A stretch of 64,000 nt of DNA from an uncultured Bacteroidota bacterium. Lineage in GTDB: Bacteria > Bacteroidota > Bacteroidia > NS11-12g > UBA9320. The notes beneath the pieces were generated by a model that ran no database searches, was not told where the DNA came from, and was given only the letters and a program-made list of their open reading frames with translations. The stretch spans positions 239,370 to 303,369 of the forward strand of contig CAKZLB010000016.1 of assembly GCA_937124965.1 (NCBI GenBank), read 5' to 3'. A program made the translations under genes and the position numbers. Shown here piece after piece: positions 1 through 9,499 of the stretch (position 1 is the first letter of the stretch; each line of letters starts with the position of its first letter).

Positions 1-256
1 GATACTCTTCGCGTTTATCCATGTTTTTAAGTTCGTTATAGGCAGCAGCCAGCAGTCTATAAGCTTCAAACCTTTCCTCGGAATTCATATTTTCGCCGAC
101 ACAAGGTTCAAGTAGTGTTACGGCATCTTGAATTTTTCCACTTTCATATAATTTGTTCGCCTGATAAAGTGAATTGTCGCATTCTGTTTGTGCGTAAGAA
201 TAGCTTCCGATAAAAAGTATGCTAAATATGCCTATTAGGAGTTTTGTTATCTTCAT
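1..256 (-). CDS. TPR/beta-barrel outer-membrane protein, N-terminal part (cut by window edge)
   Basis: The first 85 codons are visible; the 3' part lies outside the window. The start is an ATG at 256-254, giving a signal peptide (MKITKLLIGIFSILF..., cleavage probably after AQ near residue 23) and then a TPR-like helical region with the motif YQANKLYESGKIQDAV. It closely parallels the start of the gene at 8474-9499, including two cysteines about 28 residues apart, so the missing part is inferred to be a beta-barrel. The start codon shares one base with the stop of the upstream gene (TAATG), so translation is probably coupled. It is the third gene of the NTPase-barrel-barrel operon. Function unknown; outer-membrane location is inferred. 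Confidence 0.75.
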   Translation of the reverse strand, partial: MKITKLLIGIFSILFIGSYSYAQTECDNSLYQANKLYESGKIQDAVTLLEPCVGENMNSEERFEAYRLLAAAYNELKNMDKREEY

Positions 257-1314
257 TATTTAACCACTTTATAGTTTAAGTATAGACTGTAACCAATACT
301 AGCTGAGTAATTATTCAAAACTATGTTATCGTCCAAGTAAAAGTATGAATAGAACAACTCATTGTATTGGTAACGCGTATCTTCATTTGTAATGTTTTGT
401 GAGGATCTAAAATAGTTTACCTGGGCAAATAGGAGGCCATTTTTGGTTGTGTAATTAACACCAACACCACCGGTTAAACCAAAATCCATTTTATTTCTTC
501 GATCAATAGAACTTACATTTTCTAACGAATATGATTCGTTGCTTGGATTGTTTTGTGCGAAAAAACTATTGTTACTAAATAAAAGTAAACCACCATAACC
601 ACCTAACTGAACAAATGGTTGAATACGGCTTTTGTGTGAAAAGGTGTACCGTGCACGTATAGGCACATGAAGGTAGGTCATGTTTTCTTCCATCCCAAGC
701 GACCAGTCTCCGAAAGAGTGATCGAGTTCAAATGCTTTCCTAGAAACCACCAAAGAAGTTTGAACTGAGAATGCTGAATTTATTTGGTATAGGGAGGAAA
801 TTCCAATTTGAAACTTACTCGATCCAGTGTACTTTTTTCCTTGATCACTGACTGTAAAAACATCATTCACTGTAGGAGCAGTAACGTTAGTCCCAAGAGA
901 TAATCCAACTCCGATACTAAATTTTGGAATTACCACAACATCATTGATTAATTGCACAAAATCGCTTGGCTCCTTTAAACTACTCGGTTTGTATTTTGGA
1001 TTAATTTCCATCATTTTGATAGCAGTTAGTCGCGCTTCTTCAACATCTTTGTTTGCTAATTGAGAAAGTGCAATTAAACGTAAACTCTTCCAACGAGTAT
1101 CTCTATCTGCCGAATCGGCGCAATAACTTAGATTTTTAATCACTTCGTTAAACTGTCCTAATTCATAAAGGCTTTTTGCTTCAATAATTTTTGAATCACA
1201 ATCTTGGCTATAGACCGTCGCTGGGTAAAATGAGGCGAATGATAGTAGGACCAGAGAGAAAGTTCTTAATAGCCAATGCAAATAGTTATTGTGTAATGAG
1301 TTCCTAATGTTCAT
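256..1314 (-). CDS. Outer-membrane beta-barrel protein with N-terminal TPR-like domain
   Basis: 352 residues. A signal peptide (about 1-36, ending VYSQ) is followed by a helical TPR-like segment (about 38-125, containing SLYELGQFNEVIKNL and a cysteine pair) and then an alternating, aromatic-rich C-terminal half (about 130-352) typical of PorT-like outer-membrane barrels. The terminal YKVVK matches its paralogue at 9496-10557, and the two are similar along their whole length. Its ATG overlaps the stop of the STAND NTPase gene (ATGA), so the two proteins are made together and probably work together. The TPR part should face the periplasm. No enzymatic motif is visible; the partner role is inferred from coupling only. 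Confidence 0.8.
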   Translation of the reverse strand: MNIRNSLHNNYLHWLLRTFSLVLLSFASFYPATVYSQDCDSKIIEAKSLYELGQFNEVIKNLSYCADSADRDTRWKSLRLIALSQLANKDVEEARLTAIKMMEINPKYKPSSLKEPSDFVQLINDVVVIPKFSIGVGLSLGTNVTAPTVNDVFTVSDQGKKYTGSSKFQIGISSLYQINSAFSVQTSLVVSRKAFELDHSFGDWSLGMEENMTYLHVPIRARYTFSHKSRIQPFVQLGGYGGLLLFSNNSFFAQNNPSNESYSLENVSSIDRRNKMDFGLTGGVGVNYTTKNGLLFAQVNYFRSSQNITNEDTRYQYNELFYSYFYLDDNIVLNNYSASIGYSLYLNYKVVK

Positions 1315-4300
1315 ATTGTTGGTACTGTTTTTCTGTAGGCTATGTCATGACCTACATATATACTCCATTCTTCTTGCGATAAGTTTCTTGATAATTTACT
1401 TTCTAAATATGAAATTATATCAGCTTGGTCAATCGGGAATTTGCGGATTGATTTATCTCTTCCACCTGAGAGTATTTCTTTACCATTTGAACTGAATGCG
1501 ATGTCTAGAACCCAATCGGTATTTTCATTATAAACCATAGGAGGCATATTCAAATCCGTAGTTTCATACAGCCGTACTTTTTTGTCAAGACATGCTGTTG
1601 CAAGTAGTGGTTTAGATGGGTGAAAACTTACTTGAGAAACTCCACTACCACGTGTATGACCAGAAATAGATTCTAAGCAATTGGGGTCGTCAACATGAAC
1701 CATACCGCAATACCCATTTCTAGTACCAAATGCCACCAAGGTGCGTGCTTTATTGGTACTGATTGAAGTAATGTCGCCTTTCCCAGGATCCAAAAATTCT
1801 ACTATCTCTCCATTGCTACTTAAATCTGCCTTATACACCTTTCCATCATTCCCCCCAATGAAAAGTATGTTTAGCTTGGTGAGGTAACACATACAAAGTG
1901 GTCTAAAGTTTAACTTAATTGTACGTACAATCTTACCAGTTTTTACATCAAGTATATTTACTGTACTATCTAGCGATCCAGATAAAATTTTACCATCTCC
2001 CCATTGCAAAGCAATAATCTCTTTACTGTGAACTTTGCTGAATGTTTTTATTGGTTGAATAAGAGATGTTGAATTATATACCAACACGTCGTAGTTATAA
2101 TTTGTAAATGCAAATTGATTCCCTTCATGATTGTAATAGACATTATCTAGAATACTCGAAAGAGGGGGTGATTTTGAAAGACTCTCCAACTTGTTGTCGT
2201 CAGAAACGACTATATATCCATCGTTGCTAACACTTACCACCTGATTATTTTGATTGGTCGAAATGGCATTTACGTAATCTGTGTGGTGTTTCGTCATATA
2301 TTCATTTGGGTCTTGATAGGCCCGTTTGGCAGCAACCAATGCTCCAAGCAACTCCATGTCGTTTGCTTTGCCGTTATACTCTCGATTCCATTTGTAACTC
2401 TGAATTGCAAGAAGAGCTTTTAGTTCCCGTTCGTCGCTGGAAGAAGCAGTCATTTTTGACTTGATCGCCAAGTTTTGAGCCAATGCAAGTAATCTCAACC
2501 TAGTGGCGTTTTGTTCAGAGGTTAGAGATATTTCCCGCAAACTATCCGCAATAATCTTTTGGCGTTCAGCTATCTGTCTATCATATTCTGCCCTACTTTT
2601 GGCTTCAATTGCAATGGCAGACTCTTTGTCAGCTAATGTTTTCTGCTTTTTAGCTTCTATGGCGCTCATTAACGCAAGACGTTTTTGGTTTTCAGCTTCC
2701 TTTTGCTGCTGCTGTGCCATTGCTTCTTGCTTTTTGGCTATAGCATAATTCTCTTCAGCGATACGTTTGTGTTTGTCTGCAAGATTTCGCTCTTCAATGG
2801 CACTTTGGGCATACATGTCTGAACTATTTCGTTCTTGAATTGCCCAAATAGACAACGCACTTAGAACTAACAAGACCAAAACTACAGAGACGTTCCTGAA
2901 TCTTCTTTTGCGCCTTTTGTCTGCATATATAAACTGCTTTTCCTGCTTACTTGCTTCAATAAAACGGATTGATGAATCAAATGAGTCGTTGTATTGCTCA
3001 GCCCATGCACTGTTTGGATTGTACTTTGAAATCCAATCAAGAGCTATTTGTAAATCAGGATCACGCCAAAGTCCAGCACGTTCCATTTCATATCCTTGAG
3101 CACTGTCGGTAATACGGGTATAAAGCACGGCCGACTCGGCTTCTTCGTCGACCCAATCACGCAGTCGATTCCATATTCGCATTAGACTCTCATGTGAAAT
3201 GTCAAGTATGCTATCGGCATTGAGTGGAGTTGTCGGAGGGGGCATTAAGAAACCTCGATCTCCACGTCTAAATATTTCAGCGACTTCGATTATATCTTTT
3301 ACAGGTTCACCACAAATTGCTGCAATTTTTTTTATTGATGTTGGTCTTCTTATGCCTCTATTGTCACTACTTTTAACGGTAACTGTTTGAAAAAGTATTT
3401 TAGCGATACGTCGTTGCTTGTCGTCTTTTAGCTCGCTATAAGCTTCCTCGGCATGATTTGACAGACCATTTTTCATTCCACCAGCCGAGTTGTAATGCGA
3501 TATGTCTAATGGTAGTCCTGTTTTTTCCTCTTTTTCCCATACCTCCCATGTTCTCATTAAAACATGTTGAAGAATAGGTAATTGATCAGGATCGTTTCCC
3601 ACTTCGTTTAAAAGTTGCTGCGACAATCTTGGAGAAATTGCAGCATCAGCGTATTCTATGGGGCCTGTAAAACTTGACTTTAACTGTTCGCGGCCCATTC
3701 TTGGGACTAGAAACTGACCATCGTTTATGGCTTCTGGCAAACCCATAAACTGGGCACAATCACCTAAAAAGTCAGATCTTAGGGTAATCATTACAAAAAT
3801 CGGTACGTCCTCTTGTTCTGATGCAGCTAATAAAAGCTGAACGAAATGGTTCGCACTTTCGTAAGATTTGTTATCTCCTTCGAGTTTGTGAAACCGAAAT
3901 AACTCTTCAAATTGGTCGACTAATATTAAGAGTTGGTTTCCTTTTTTTAATTGGGTTCTCAGAATTTGAATTAGGCCTAATTTGCTTTTCACTAGTAAGG
4001 CCTTGATTGAGTCAATACCTAAAGGAGAGCCGTTGTTTCTGTTGGATTCAAGACTAGATAGGCTTTCTGCTAGTTGATCAATTGGAGAGTTACCAGGTCT
4101 TAACGTGCATATCTCCCAATTTCCATCAGAGTTGATTAAGTCAGGTAATACGCCAGCTTTAACAAGCGAAGACTTACCACTACCGGAATTTCCAACAATG
4201 GAAACAAATCGATAGGTTTCTAGTTTTCGTAAAATTTCTGACGTGTGTGTTTCTCTTCCGAAAAATAGAGCGGACTCTTTTGCTTCAAATGGCCTAAGGC

Positions 4301-4328
4301 CTGGAAATGGATTATTGCGAGAACTCAC
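1311..4328 (-). CDS. STAND-type NTPase with membrane segment, helical stalk and WD40 propeller
   Basis: 1005 residues, GTG start at 4328. Visible domains: nSTAND1-type NTPase (signature FPGLRPFEAKESALFFGRE at about 8-26; Walker A GNSGSGKS at 46-53; Walker B LLILVDQFEELF at 133-144; the family motif HESLMRIWNRLRDW at about 379-392); one hydrophobic segment (about 479-497) preceded by KRRKRR, suggesting a cytoplasmic N-terminus; a charged, Gln/Glu/Lys/Ala-rich helical stretch (about 505-627); and WD40-like repeats (about 680-1005). STAND NTPases are signal-responsive molecular switches. If the single membrane segment is real, the stalk and propeller lie in the periplasm. The gene is coupled by ATGA to the barrel gene downstream and diverges from an adenylate cyclase 60 bp away. 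Ligand and output are unknown. Confidence 0.88.
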   Translation of the reverse strand: MSSRNNPFPGLRPFEAKESALFFGRETHTSEILRKLETYRFVSIVGNSGSGKSSLVKAGVLPDLINSDGNWEICTLRPGNSPIDQLAESLSSLESNRNNGSPLGIDSIKALLVKSKLGLIQILRTQLKKGNQLLILVDQFEELFRFHKLEGDNKSYESANHFVQLLLAASEQEDVPIFVMITLRSDFLGDCAQFMGLPEAINDGQFLVPRMGREQLKSSFTGPIEYADAAISPRLSQQLLNEVGNDPDQLPILQHVLMRTWEVWEKEEKTGLPLDISHYNSAGGMKNGLSNHAEEAYSELKDDKQRRIAKILFQTVTVKSSDNRGIRRPTSIKKIAAICGEPVKDIIEVAEIFRRGDRGFLMPPPTTPLNADSILDISHESLMRIWNRLRDWVDEEAESAVLYTRITDSAQGYEMERAGLWRDPDLQIALDWISKYNPNSAWAEQYNDSFDSSIRFIEASKQEKQFIYADKRRKRRFRNVSVVLVLLVLSALSIWAIQERNSSDMYAQSAIEERNLADKHKRIAEENYAIAKKQEAMAQQQQKEAENQKRLALMSAIEAKKQKTLADKESAIAIEAKSRAEYDRQIAERQKIIADSLREISLTSEQNATRLRLLALAQNLAIKSKMTASSSDERELKALLAIQSYKWNREYNGKANDMELLGALVAAKRAYQDPNEYMTKHHTDYVNAISTNQNNQVVSVSNDGYIVVSDDNKLESLSKSPPLSSILDNVYYNHEGNQFAFTNYNYDVLVYNSTSLIQPIKTFSKVHSKEIIALQWGDGKILSGSLDSTVNILDVKTGKIVRTIKLNFRPLCMCYLTKLNILFIGGNDGKVYKADLSSNGEIVEFLDPGKGDITSISTNKARTLVAFGTRNGYCGMVHVDDPNCLESISGHTRGSGVSQVSFHPSKPLLATACLDKKVRLYETTDLNMPPMVYNENTDWVLDIAFSSNGKEILSGGRDKSIRKFPIDQADIISYLESKLSRNLSQEEWSIYVGHDIAYRKTVPTI

Positions 4329-4388
4329 TTAACTAGTTATAGCTATAAATGGCTAATTTAGTGCAAATTTTTAGATTATTACAATAAT

Positions 4389-5864
4389 ATGAATATCTGG
4401 TTGTTGATTGCTTTAGGTGTTTCGCTTTTTGCGATAGTCGTACTTGTACGATATTCCTTGTTAAATAAAAAAATCAAAGAAGTGCTTTCGAAAATAGTAC
4501 TCGCCATGGATAGTCCTAGAGTGATGAAAGTTACATACACTGACGGGGGAAATCTTGGCAAGGTTGTAGACCAATTTAACAAACTTTCAAAAAAGTGTTT
4601 AGAATTACTGGATAGCAATCAAACGTTAGAAGATCATAAAAAAGAATCTGAAAAATTAACTGAAAAAGTGGATGAGTTTGAGAAATCAATGAACCAAACA
4701 ACGATGTTTACTGAGATTGGGAAAAAGATTACAGCTAACTTAAACATAAAAGAAATTATTAAAAATGTATATACCTACAGTAAATCCTCGATGAACGTTG
4801 ATGAAATGCAAGTTATGTTTATGAAAGCTGGAGAACCTATCCTAATTCATATCGACCATAATAATTTGGAGACAGAGGAACTTAACGCAGAAGGAATAAA
4901 AAAGAACCACTTAATGGCCTGGGTATTGAAAAATAAAAAGGAGGTAATGTTACAGGATGCTCCTTCGGATTACGCCCAATATGTCGATAAACCAGTTGTT
5001 TCAAAATCGAATAACAAAATCGGTTCCGTTATGTGTGTACCTATGAACATGCACAACGAAAGTATTGGGGCGATTGCAGTTTCAAGCACACAAACAGACG
5101 TTTACAACAAATATCATCTTGAATTTATTCGAACGTTAGGATCGTATTTGACAGTAGCACTTGATAATGCAAGCATTCATGATCAGCTGAACAACACAAA
5201 GCAAATCATTGAAGAAGAAAAAGGGAAATCTGAAAAGTTGCTTTTAAATATCTTACCTGAAGAAATTGCAGATGAATTGAAATTAAAAGGAGAAGCAGAA
5301 GCTAGATCATTCGAAAATGCGTCCATTTTATTCACAGATTTTAGAGACTTTACAAATGCATCGGAGAAAATGAGCGCCAAAGAACTTATCTCCGAACTAA
5401 ACGTATGTTTTATTGCTTTTGATGAGTTGTGCGAAAAGTATCAGGTAGAGAAAATCAAAACAATTGGAGATTCATTTATGGCGGCAGGAGGAATTCCAGT
5501 TGCATCCGAAGAGTCAACAAAGAATACAGTGTTACTCGCTTTAGATATGATTGCGTTTATTGACAAGAGAATTGCCGAACGAAAATCTGAAGGTAAAATA
5601 CCTTTTCAAATGCGGGTCGGTATTAATACAGGTTCTGTTGTTGCAGGTATTGTTGGGAAAAAGAAATTCCAGTACGACATTTGGGGTGATGCTGTTAATG
5701 TTGCTTCTCGTATGGAGAGTCACGGCGAAGTGGGTAAAGTCAATATTTCAAACCAAACGTATTCTGCGATTAAAGATGACACCGACTTTGTTTTTGAGCA
5801 CCGTGGTAAAATAGCGGCAAAAGGAAAAGGTGAAATAGATATGTATTTTGTGTCAAAAGTTTAA
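4389..5864 (+). CDS. Membrane-anchored GAF-domain class III adenylate cyclase
   Basis: 491 residues. An N-terminal membrane helix (about 3-25) is followed by a coiled linker, a GAF sensor domain (about 105-265), a second short helix (about 268-290) and a class III cyclase domain (about 300-490). The two metal aspartates are visible as D317 (ILFTDFRDF) and D361 (KTIGDS). K357 and D430 (QYDIWGD) are the adenine-recognition residues and N437/R441 (NVASR) the transition-state residues, so ATP rather than GTP is the expected substrate and cAMP the product. The catalytic set looks complete. It diverges from the STAND NTPase gene with only 60 bp between them. Two Crp/Fnr-family genes lie elsewhere in the window, but no link can be shown. 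Confidence 0.92.
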   Translation: MNIWLLIALGVSLFAIVVLVRYSLLNKKIKEVLSKIVLAMDSPRVMKVTYTDGGNLGKVVDQFNKLSKKCLELLDSNQTLEDHKKESEKLTEKVDEFEKSMNQTTMFTEIGKKITANLNIKEIIKNVYTYSKSSMNVDEMQVMFMKAGEPILIHIDHNNLETEELNAEGIKKNHLMAWVLKNKKEVMLQDAPSDYAQYVDKPVVSKSNNKIGSVMCVPMNMHNESIGAIAVSSTQTDVYNKYHLEFIRTLGSYLTVALDNASIHDQLNNTKQIIEEEKGKSEKLLLNILPEEIADELKLKGEAEARSFENASILFTDFRDFTNASEKMSAKELISELNVCFIAFDELCEKYQVEKIKTIGDSFMAAGGIPVASEESTKNTVLLALDMIAFIDKRIAERKSEGKIPFQMRVGINTGSVVAGIVGKKKFQYDIWGDAVNVASRMESHGEVGKVNISNQTYSAIKDDTDFVFEHRGKIAAKGKGEIDMYFVSKV

Positions 5865-6000
5865 GTGTTGACAGAACCGCTGACTATATTGAGAGGATGC
5901 GTAAAATGTGTTTGGATGTAAAGCAATAAGACTTGACAAAAAATTAGTCAACAGGTTAAAATGTAATTTTGAAATAAGTGGTTTTTTAGATAATAAACGA

Positions 6001-7197
6001 ATGAAGTTAAAATTTACGGTCATTGTTACCTTTTGTATATCCCTTCTCATGATTGGTTGTGGTGACGAAGTGACAATGAAGTCTAGGTCAAGCACTGTTT
6101 TTTACCACGAAACTGGTGGAGAGAAGCTTGAGAATGTAATATCTCTTAACGACGGAGGTTTTCTTTATTTTGGGAGTTCACTTAATCGAGGGTTTGCTAT
6201 GAGAGTAAGTGCTGATGGGACTAAGCTGTGGTACAAGATCGTTGAAGCAAGTGTTTCTGAAATATTTGAAGGAGCGGTTGAGCTACCTGGCGGCAAGTTT
6301 ATTTTGGTAGGCACAACAGAGGCAGATAGTGAAAGTTTAGATAAGGAGGCTGGCACGGTTGTTCAATTAAGTGGTTCAGGAGAAGTTGAATGGAATAAAG
6401 TGTATTCTGGCGATGATGATCAAAGTCTGAAAGCGGTTACAATCACTCCCGAAAATCATATTGTTGCAACTGGTTATGTTATACCTTCAGATGCTGATAC
6501 ATGGATATTGAAACTCAATATGGATGGAGCCGTGATTTGGTCTAGAGACTATACGATGTTAAGTCCATGGCACGATGTTGGGACGTCAATAATTGTTACA
6601 TCTAAGGGGAATTATGCGGTCTGTGGGATATCAAGTCCAAATTCAACCGCAGTTGGAAATGGAAATATGGATACCTATTTGCTGGCCGTAGATCCAAATA
6701 CTGCGGAAATTGCTTGGGGAAGACCTCATAGAAGTTTTCCAAATAGTGATTACAATTGGAGATACCCCAAAGTGGTTGAGGTAAGTAATGGTTTTATGTG
6801 GGCTAACTCAATATATGATCAAGATTCAATACTTTACATTCAACTGGTGAAAACGGATTTAGGTGGTGTTGCACAATTTGATAAGAGGTATTATGGACTT
6901 GGTTCCGCTGAGTTCGGAGGAATACAAAAAATCGGAAATGATGAAATTATTATCAACGGGAATTCTAGAGAAATATCATCTGCAGTAAAGACTGGAAACT
7001 CAATGGTTTTACGTATTAATGCTGCTGGAGAGGAGTTGTGGAGTGCGTATCATGGAGAAAACTCAAATCTTGAAACGTGCAAAGGGACAAGAGCGACACC
7101 AACAGGGTTTGTACATGCAGGGAACTCGCTAGACTCTAAAGGTGTTAATACAATGATGCTATATAGAACCGATAAAAACGGAAATTTGTTAGAGTAA
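6001..7197 (+). CDS. Lipoprotein with beta-propeller-like repeats
   Basis: 398 residues from the ATG at 6001. An in-frame upstream ATG exists at 5908, but the 6001 start places a clean lipoprotein signal (MKLKFTVIVTFCIS..., lipobox LMIGC) at the N-terminus. The rest carries repeats of about 50 residues of the type GGF..G......D..LLK.D..G...W, the pattern of quinoprotein-like or delta-60 propellers common in Bacteroidota surface lipoproteins. It ends in TDKNGNLLE. It precedes a paralogue by 36 bp, and both probably form a unit with the cyclase upstream or have their own promoter. Substrate unknown. Confidence 0.75.
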   Translation: MKLKFTVIVTFCISLLMIGCGDEVTMKSRSSTVFYHETGGEKLENVISLNDGGFLYFGSSLNRGFAMRVSADGTKLWYKIVEASVSEIFEGAVELPGGKFILVGTTEADSESLDKEAGTVVQLSGSGEVEWNKVYSGDDDQSLKAVTITPENHIVATGYVIPSDADTWILKLNMDGAVIWSRDYTMLSPWHDVGTSIIVTSKGNYAVCGISSPNSTAVGNGNMDTYLLAVDPNTAEIAWGRPHRSFPNSDYNWRYPKVVEVSNGFMWANSIYDQDSILYIQLVKTDLGGVAQFDKRYYGLGSAEFGGIQKIGNDEIIINGNSREISSAVKTGNSMVLRINAAGEELWSAYHGENSNLETCKGTRATPTGFVHAGNSLDSKGVNTMMLYRTDKNGNLLE

Positions 7198-7233
7198 CAA
7201 ATAAACCAGGATTGACGACATAATTAGGATATA

Positions 7234-8460
7234 ATGAATGCATTAAACAAAGGAATATTTATTTCAATCCTTTTATTCGCAATGTCTTGCGAGGAGGTTA
7301 CGGAAGTGAACAAGCACGACATAAAGCAAACTTATTTTTTTAAGTCGTATGGGAGTTCATATGAAAGTTTCGGTAGATATGTTGATGAAATAAACGGTGG
7401 AGACATTCTTATAGCGGGAGTTGGACGTAAAGGTACCGCTACTGATAATAATACGCTAAGTATAAGGCGTGTCGATTCTCATGGTAATACGGTTTGGGAG
7501 AAAGACATCGAGACCAACGAATATTATTTCTGTAATGGCATGCGAATGTCTAATGGAGATTATGTATTTAATAGTGTATATGAATCATCTGAAATTATTA
7601 GAATTAGCCCTGATGGCGAAGTGATTTACCATAGACCTATGCTTCAATCTATGAACAATAATTTGGGTTATGGAATTCCAATAGAAAATGAAAATGGCAA
7701 CTTGCTTGTTTCGTTTACAAACGGTTTTGGTTTAGGAGGGAATTCATCAAATTTTATCTACACTATTGATAAAGATGGAGCAGTAATAGGTAGCACAAAA
7801 TATAATGATGCTCAGTTTGGGGGCAAGATTACTGATTTTAAAGTGTTAGCTTTTAAAGAAAATGCCTATTGGCTAACTGGGACGCTATATGAGTCTCCAT
7901 TCACTGGCTGGGGTAATCCTCAAAAAACGTTTGTGGCTAAGTTTGAACAGGGTGCTCCTCAAAAAGTCTTTATTAAAGACGCTGGTAATTCAAAAGAGCG
8001 GGTATGCCGTGTAGGAGTTTTTTCTTCTGATGATGGAGCTGTAGTTGTTTCAAGTAAAACTTCAGAGCTTCATGATGGCTATCCATTACCTCAAACCTTT
8101 TTTGAAGTAACGAAACTAGACGAGAATCTGGAATTATTATGGGAGAAAAAAATTGAATTGGGGGTTTTGTCCATTGAGCCATTATCAATGAATGAAAATA
8201 GTGCAGGGGAATATGTTATTTCTGGACATTGTGCACTAGGAAACTCAAGTGGTCGTCAGGCTTTTGTTGTTAAACTAAATACTTCAGGTGAAATTACCTT
8301 TTCAAAAATATTTGACTTAGGGGAATCAATTGAAGTGCAATATGGAATGCAGACTATTTCAGGAGATTATTTGTTTACAGGAGAGTCGCCAGGATTTGGC
8401 AACACAATTGAACAAACAAATATCGTTCTGCTTAAAACCGATAAAAACGGGAACAGATAA
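7234..8460 (+). CDS. Lipoprotein with beta-propeller-like repeats, paralogue of the preceding gene
   Basis: 408 residues. The N-terminus is a lipoprotein signal with the cysteine in LLFAMSC (about residue 19). The body holds repeats of the form NGDY.F....GE..W and the C-terminus reads LLKTDKNGNR, nearly the same as the end of the 6001-7197 protein, so the two are tandem duplicates that have diverged. It is convergent with the barrel gene at 8474-9499, with only 13 bp between stop codons, so any terminator must lie inside coding sequence. No catalytic motif is visible; a structural or ligand-binding surface role is the most one can infer. Confidence 0.73.
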   Translation: MNALNKGIFISILLFAMSCEEVTEVNKHDIKQTYFFKSYGSSYESFGRYVDEINGGDILIAGVGRKGTATDNNTLSIRRVDSHGNTVWEKDIETNEYYFCNGMRMSNGDYVFNSVYESSEIIRISPDGEVIYHRPMLQSMNNNLGYGIPIENENGNLLVSFTNGFGLGGNSSNFIYTIDKDGAVIGSTKYNDAQFGGKITDFKVLAFKENAYWLTGTLYESPFTGWGNPQKTFVAKFEQGAPQKVFIKDAGNSKERVCRVGVFSSDDGAVVVSSKTSELHDGYPLPQTFFEVTKLDENLELLWEKKIELGVLSIEPLSMNENSAGEYVISGHCALGNSSGRQAFVVKLNTSGEITFSKIFDLGESIEVQYGMQTISGDYLFTGESPGFGNTIEQTNIVLLKTDKNGNR

Positions 8461-8473
8461 TTCTTGCTATCAG

Positions 8474-9499
8474 TTATTTACTGATTTTGTAAGCCACAGG
8501 TAAAGAGAAGGTTATGTTGAGTGTCATCAATTGTGGCTTAATATCATCGTTAATATATTTTGTTCGAAAGATAAATTCTGAATCAGTAACTCGTTTATCC
8601 TTTAGTACCGTTGTGTTTGTGTAGGCTGTGAATCCCCAGTCCAATTTTATTAGTGCACCACGGTCATTTACATTAAAAACTAGTCCCAGTTTTGCGCCTA
8701 CGTTTGGCATCAATTTGTTACGTTCTAAAGTGGCGTCTTTACTTTGTTGATCTATCGATTTCGGAGAAAGACGTTCTGTTTTAACATTGACCTTAGACAT
8801 ATTCAATATTCCGAGTCCAAAATCGATGCCACCGAAAGCACTCAAGTTTTTTTTGAGTGAGATATACCTCAATCCACCGAAAGCAACGTTATAAGTGTTC
8901 ATTAATTCATTATAGTTTTTCTTCCAGTTTCCTTTGTCAATCATTTCGTGTTTAATGCTTAGTCCTTGCACAGATAGGCCAAGGGTTAAGGAGGTCTTTT
9001 CAAACAGATTGTAATCTAAATTCAGACCGAATTGATACCCTACAGCAGGTAAGTATTTTTGGGTAAAGTCGACTGGAGAATAACTCTCGCTAATAATTGG
9101 ATTGTTAATGTTGCCGCCAATTTTAACACCAACTTGCAAAAGTGGTCTTATGGTGTATTGATTTATAGCACTAGTGATTTCTTTAGAATCGTTGTTTGGG
9201 GATTTTTGATAGTTAGGTGTTGTCTTTAACAACAACAATAAATATTTGTCACGTTCTTCGTTCTTCTTTAGGTCTGAGAATGCCGAAGCAAGTAATTTAT
9301 ACGCCTCAGAAATTTCTTCCTTACTCATTTCGTCGCTAATGCACGACTCAAGACGAGTGATTGCCTCCTGAATTTTACCAGTTTCGTATAGCTTGTTCGC
9401 TTGATATAGAGCATTTTTACAGTCGTTGTCACCATGTACGTTAAAAGCAAATGCAAAAAAACTAATACTGATGAGGATTATTTTTAGACGCTTCATCAT
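8474..9499 (-). CDS. TPR/beta-barrel outer-membrane protein (complete paralogue of the gene at the left edge)
   Basis: 341 residues. Signal peptide about 1-23; TPR-like N-terminal part with YQANKLYETGKIQEAITRL and a cysteine pair; a C-terminal half rich in alternating polar and hydrophobic residues, as in outer-membrane barrels. Two ATG codons are adjacent (9499 and 9496); the first overlaps the stop of the upstream gene as ATGA, indicating coupled translation. It gives the full-length form of the truncated gene at 1-256, so the two loci hold the same ordered pair of genes. No NTPase gene accompanies this copy. Function unknown. Confidence 0.78.
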   Translation of the reverse strand: MMKRLKIILISISFFAFAFNVHGDNDCKNALYQANKLYETGKIQEAITRLESCISDEMSKEEISEAYKLLASAFSDLKKNEERDKYLLLLLKTTPNYQKSPNNDSKEITSAINQYTIRPLLQVGVKIGGNINNPIISESYSPVDFTQKYLPAVGYQFGLNLDYNLFEKTSLTLGLSVQGLSIKHEMIDKGNWKKNYNELMNTYNVAFGGLRYISLKKNLSAFGGIDFGLGILNMSKVNVKTERLSPKSIDQQSKDATLERNKLMPNVGAKLGLVFNVNDRGALIKLDWGFTAYTNTTVLKDKRVTDSEFIFRTKYINDDIKPQLMTLNITFSLPVAYKISK

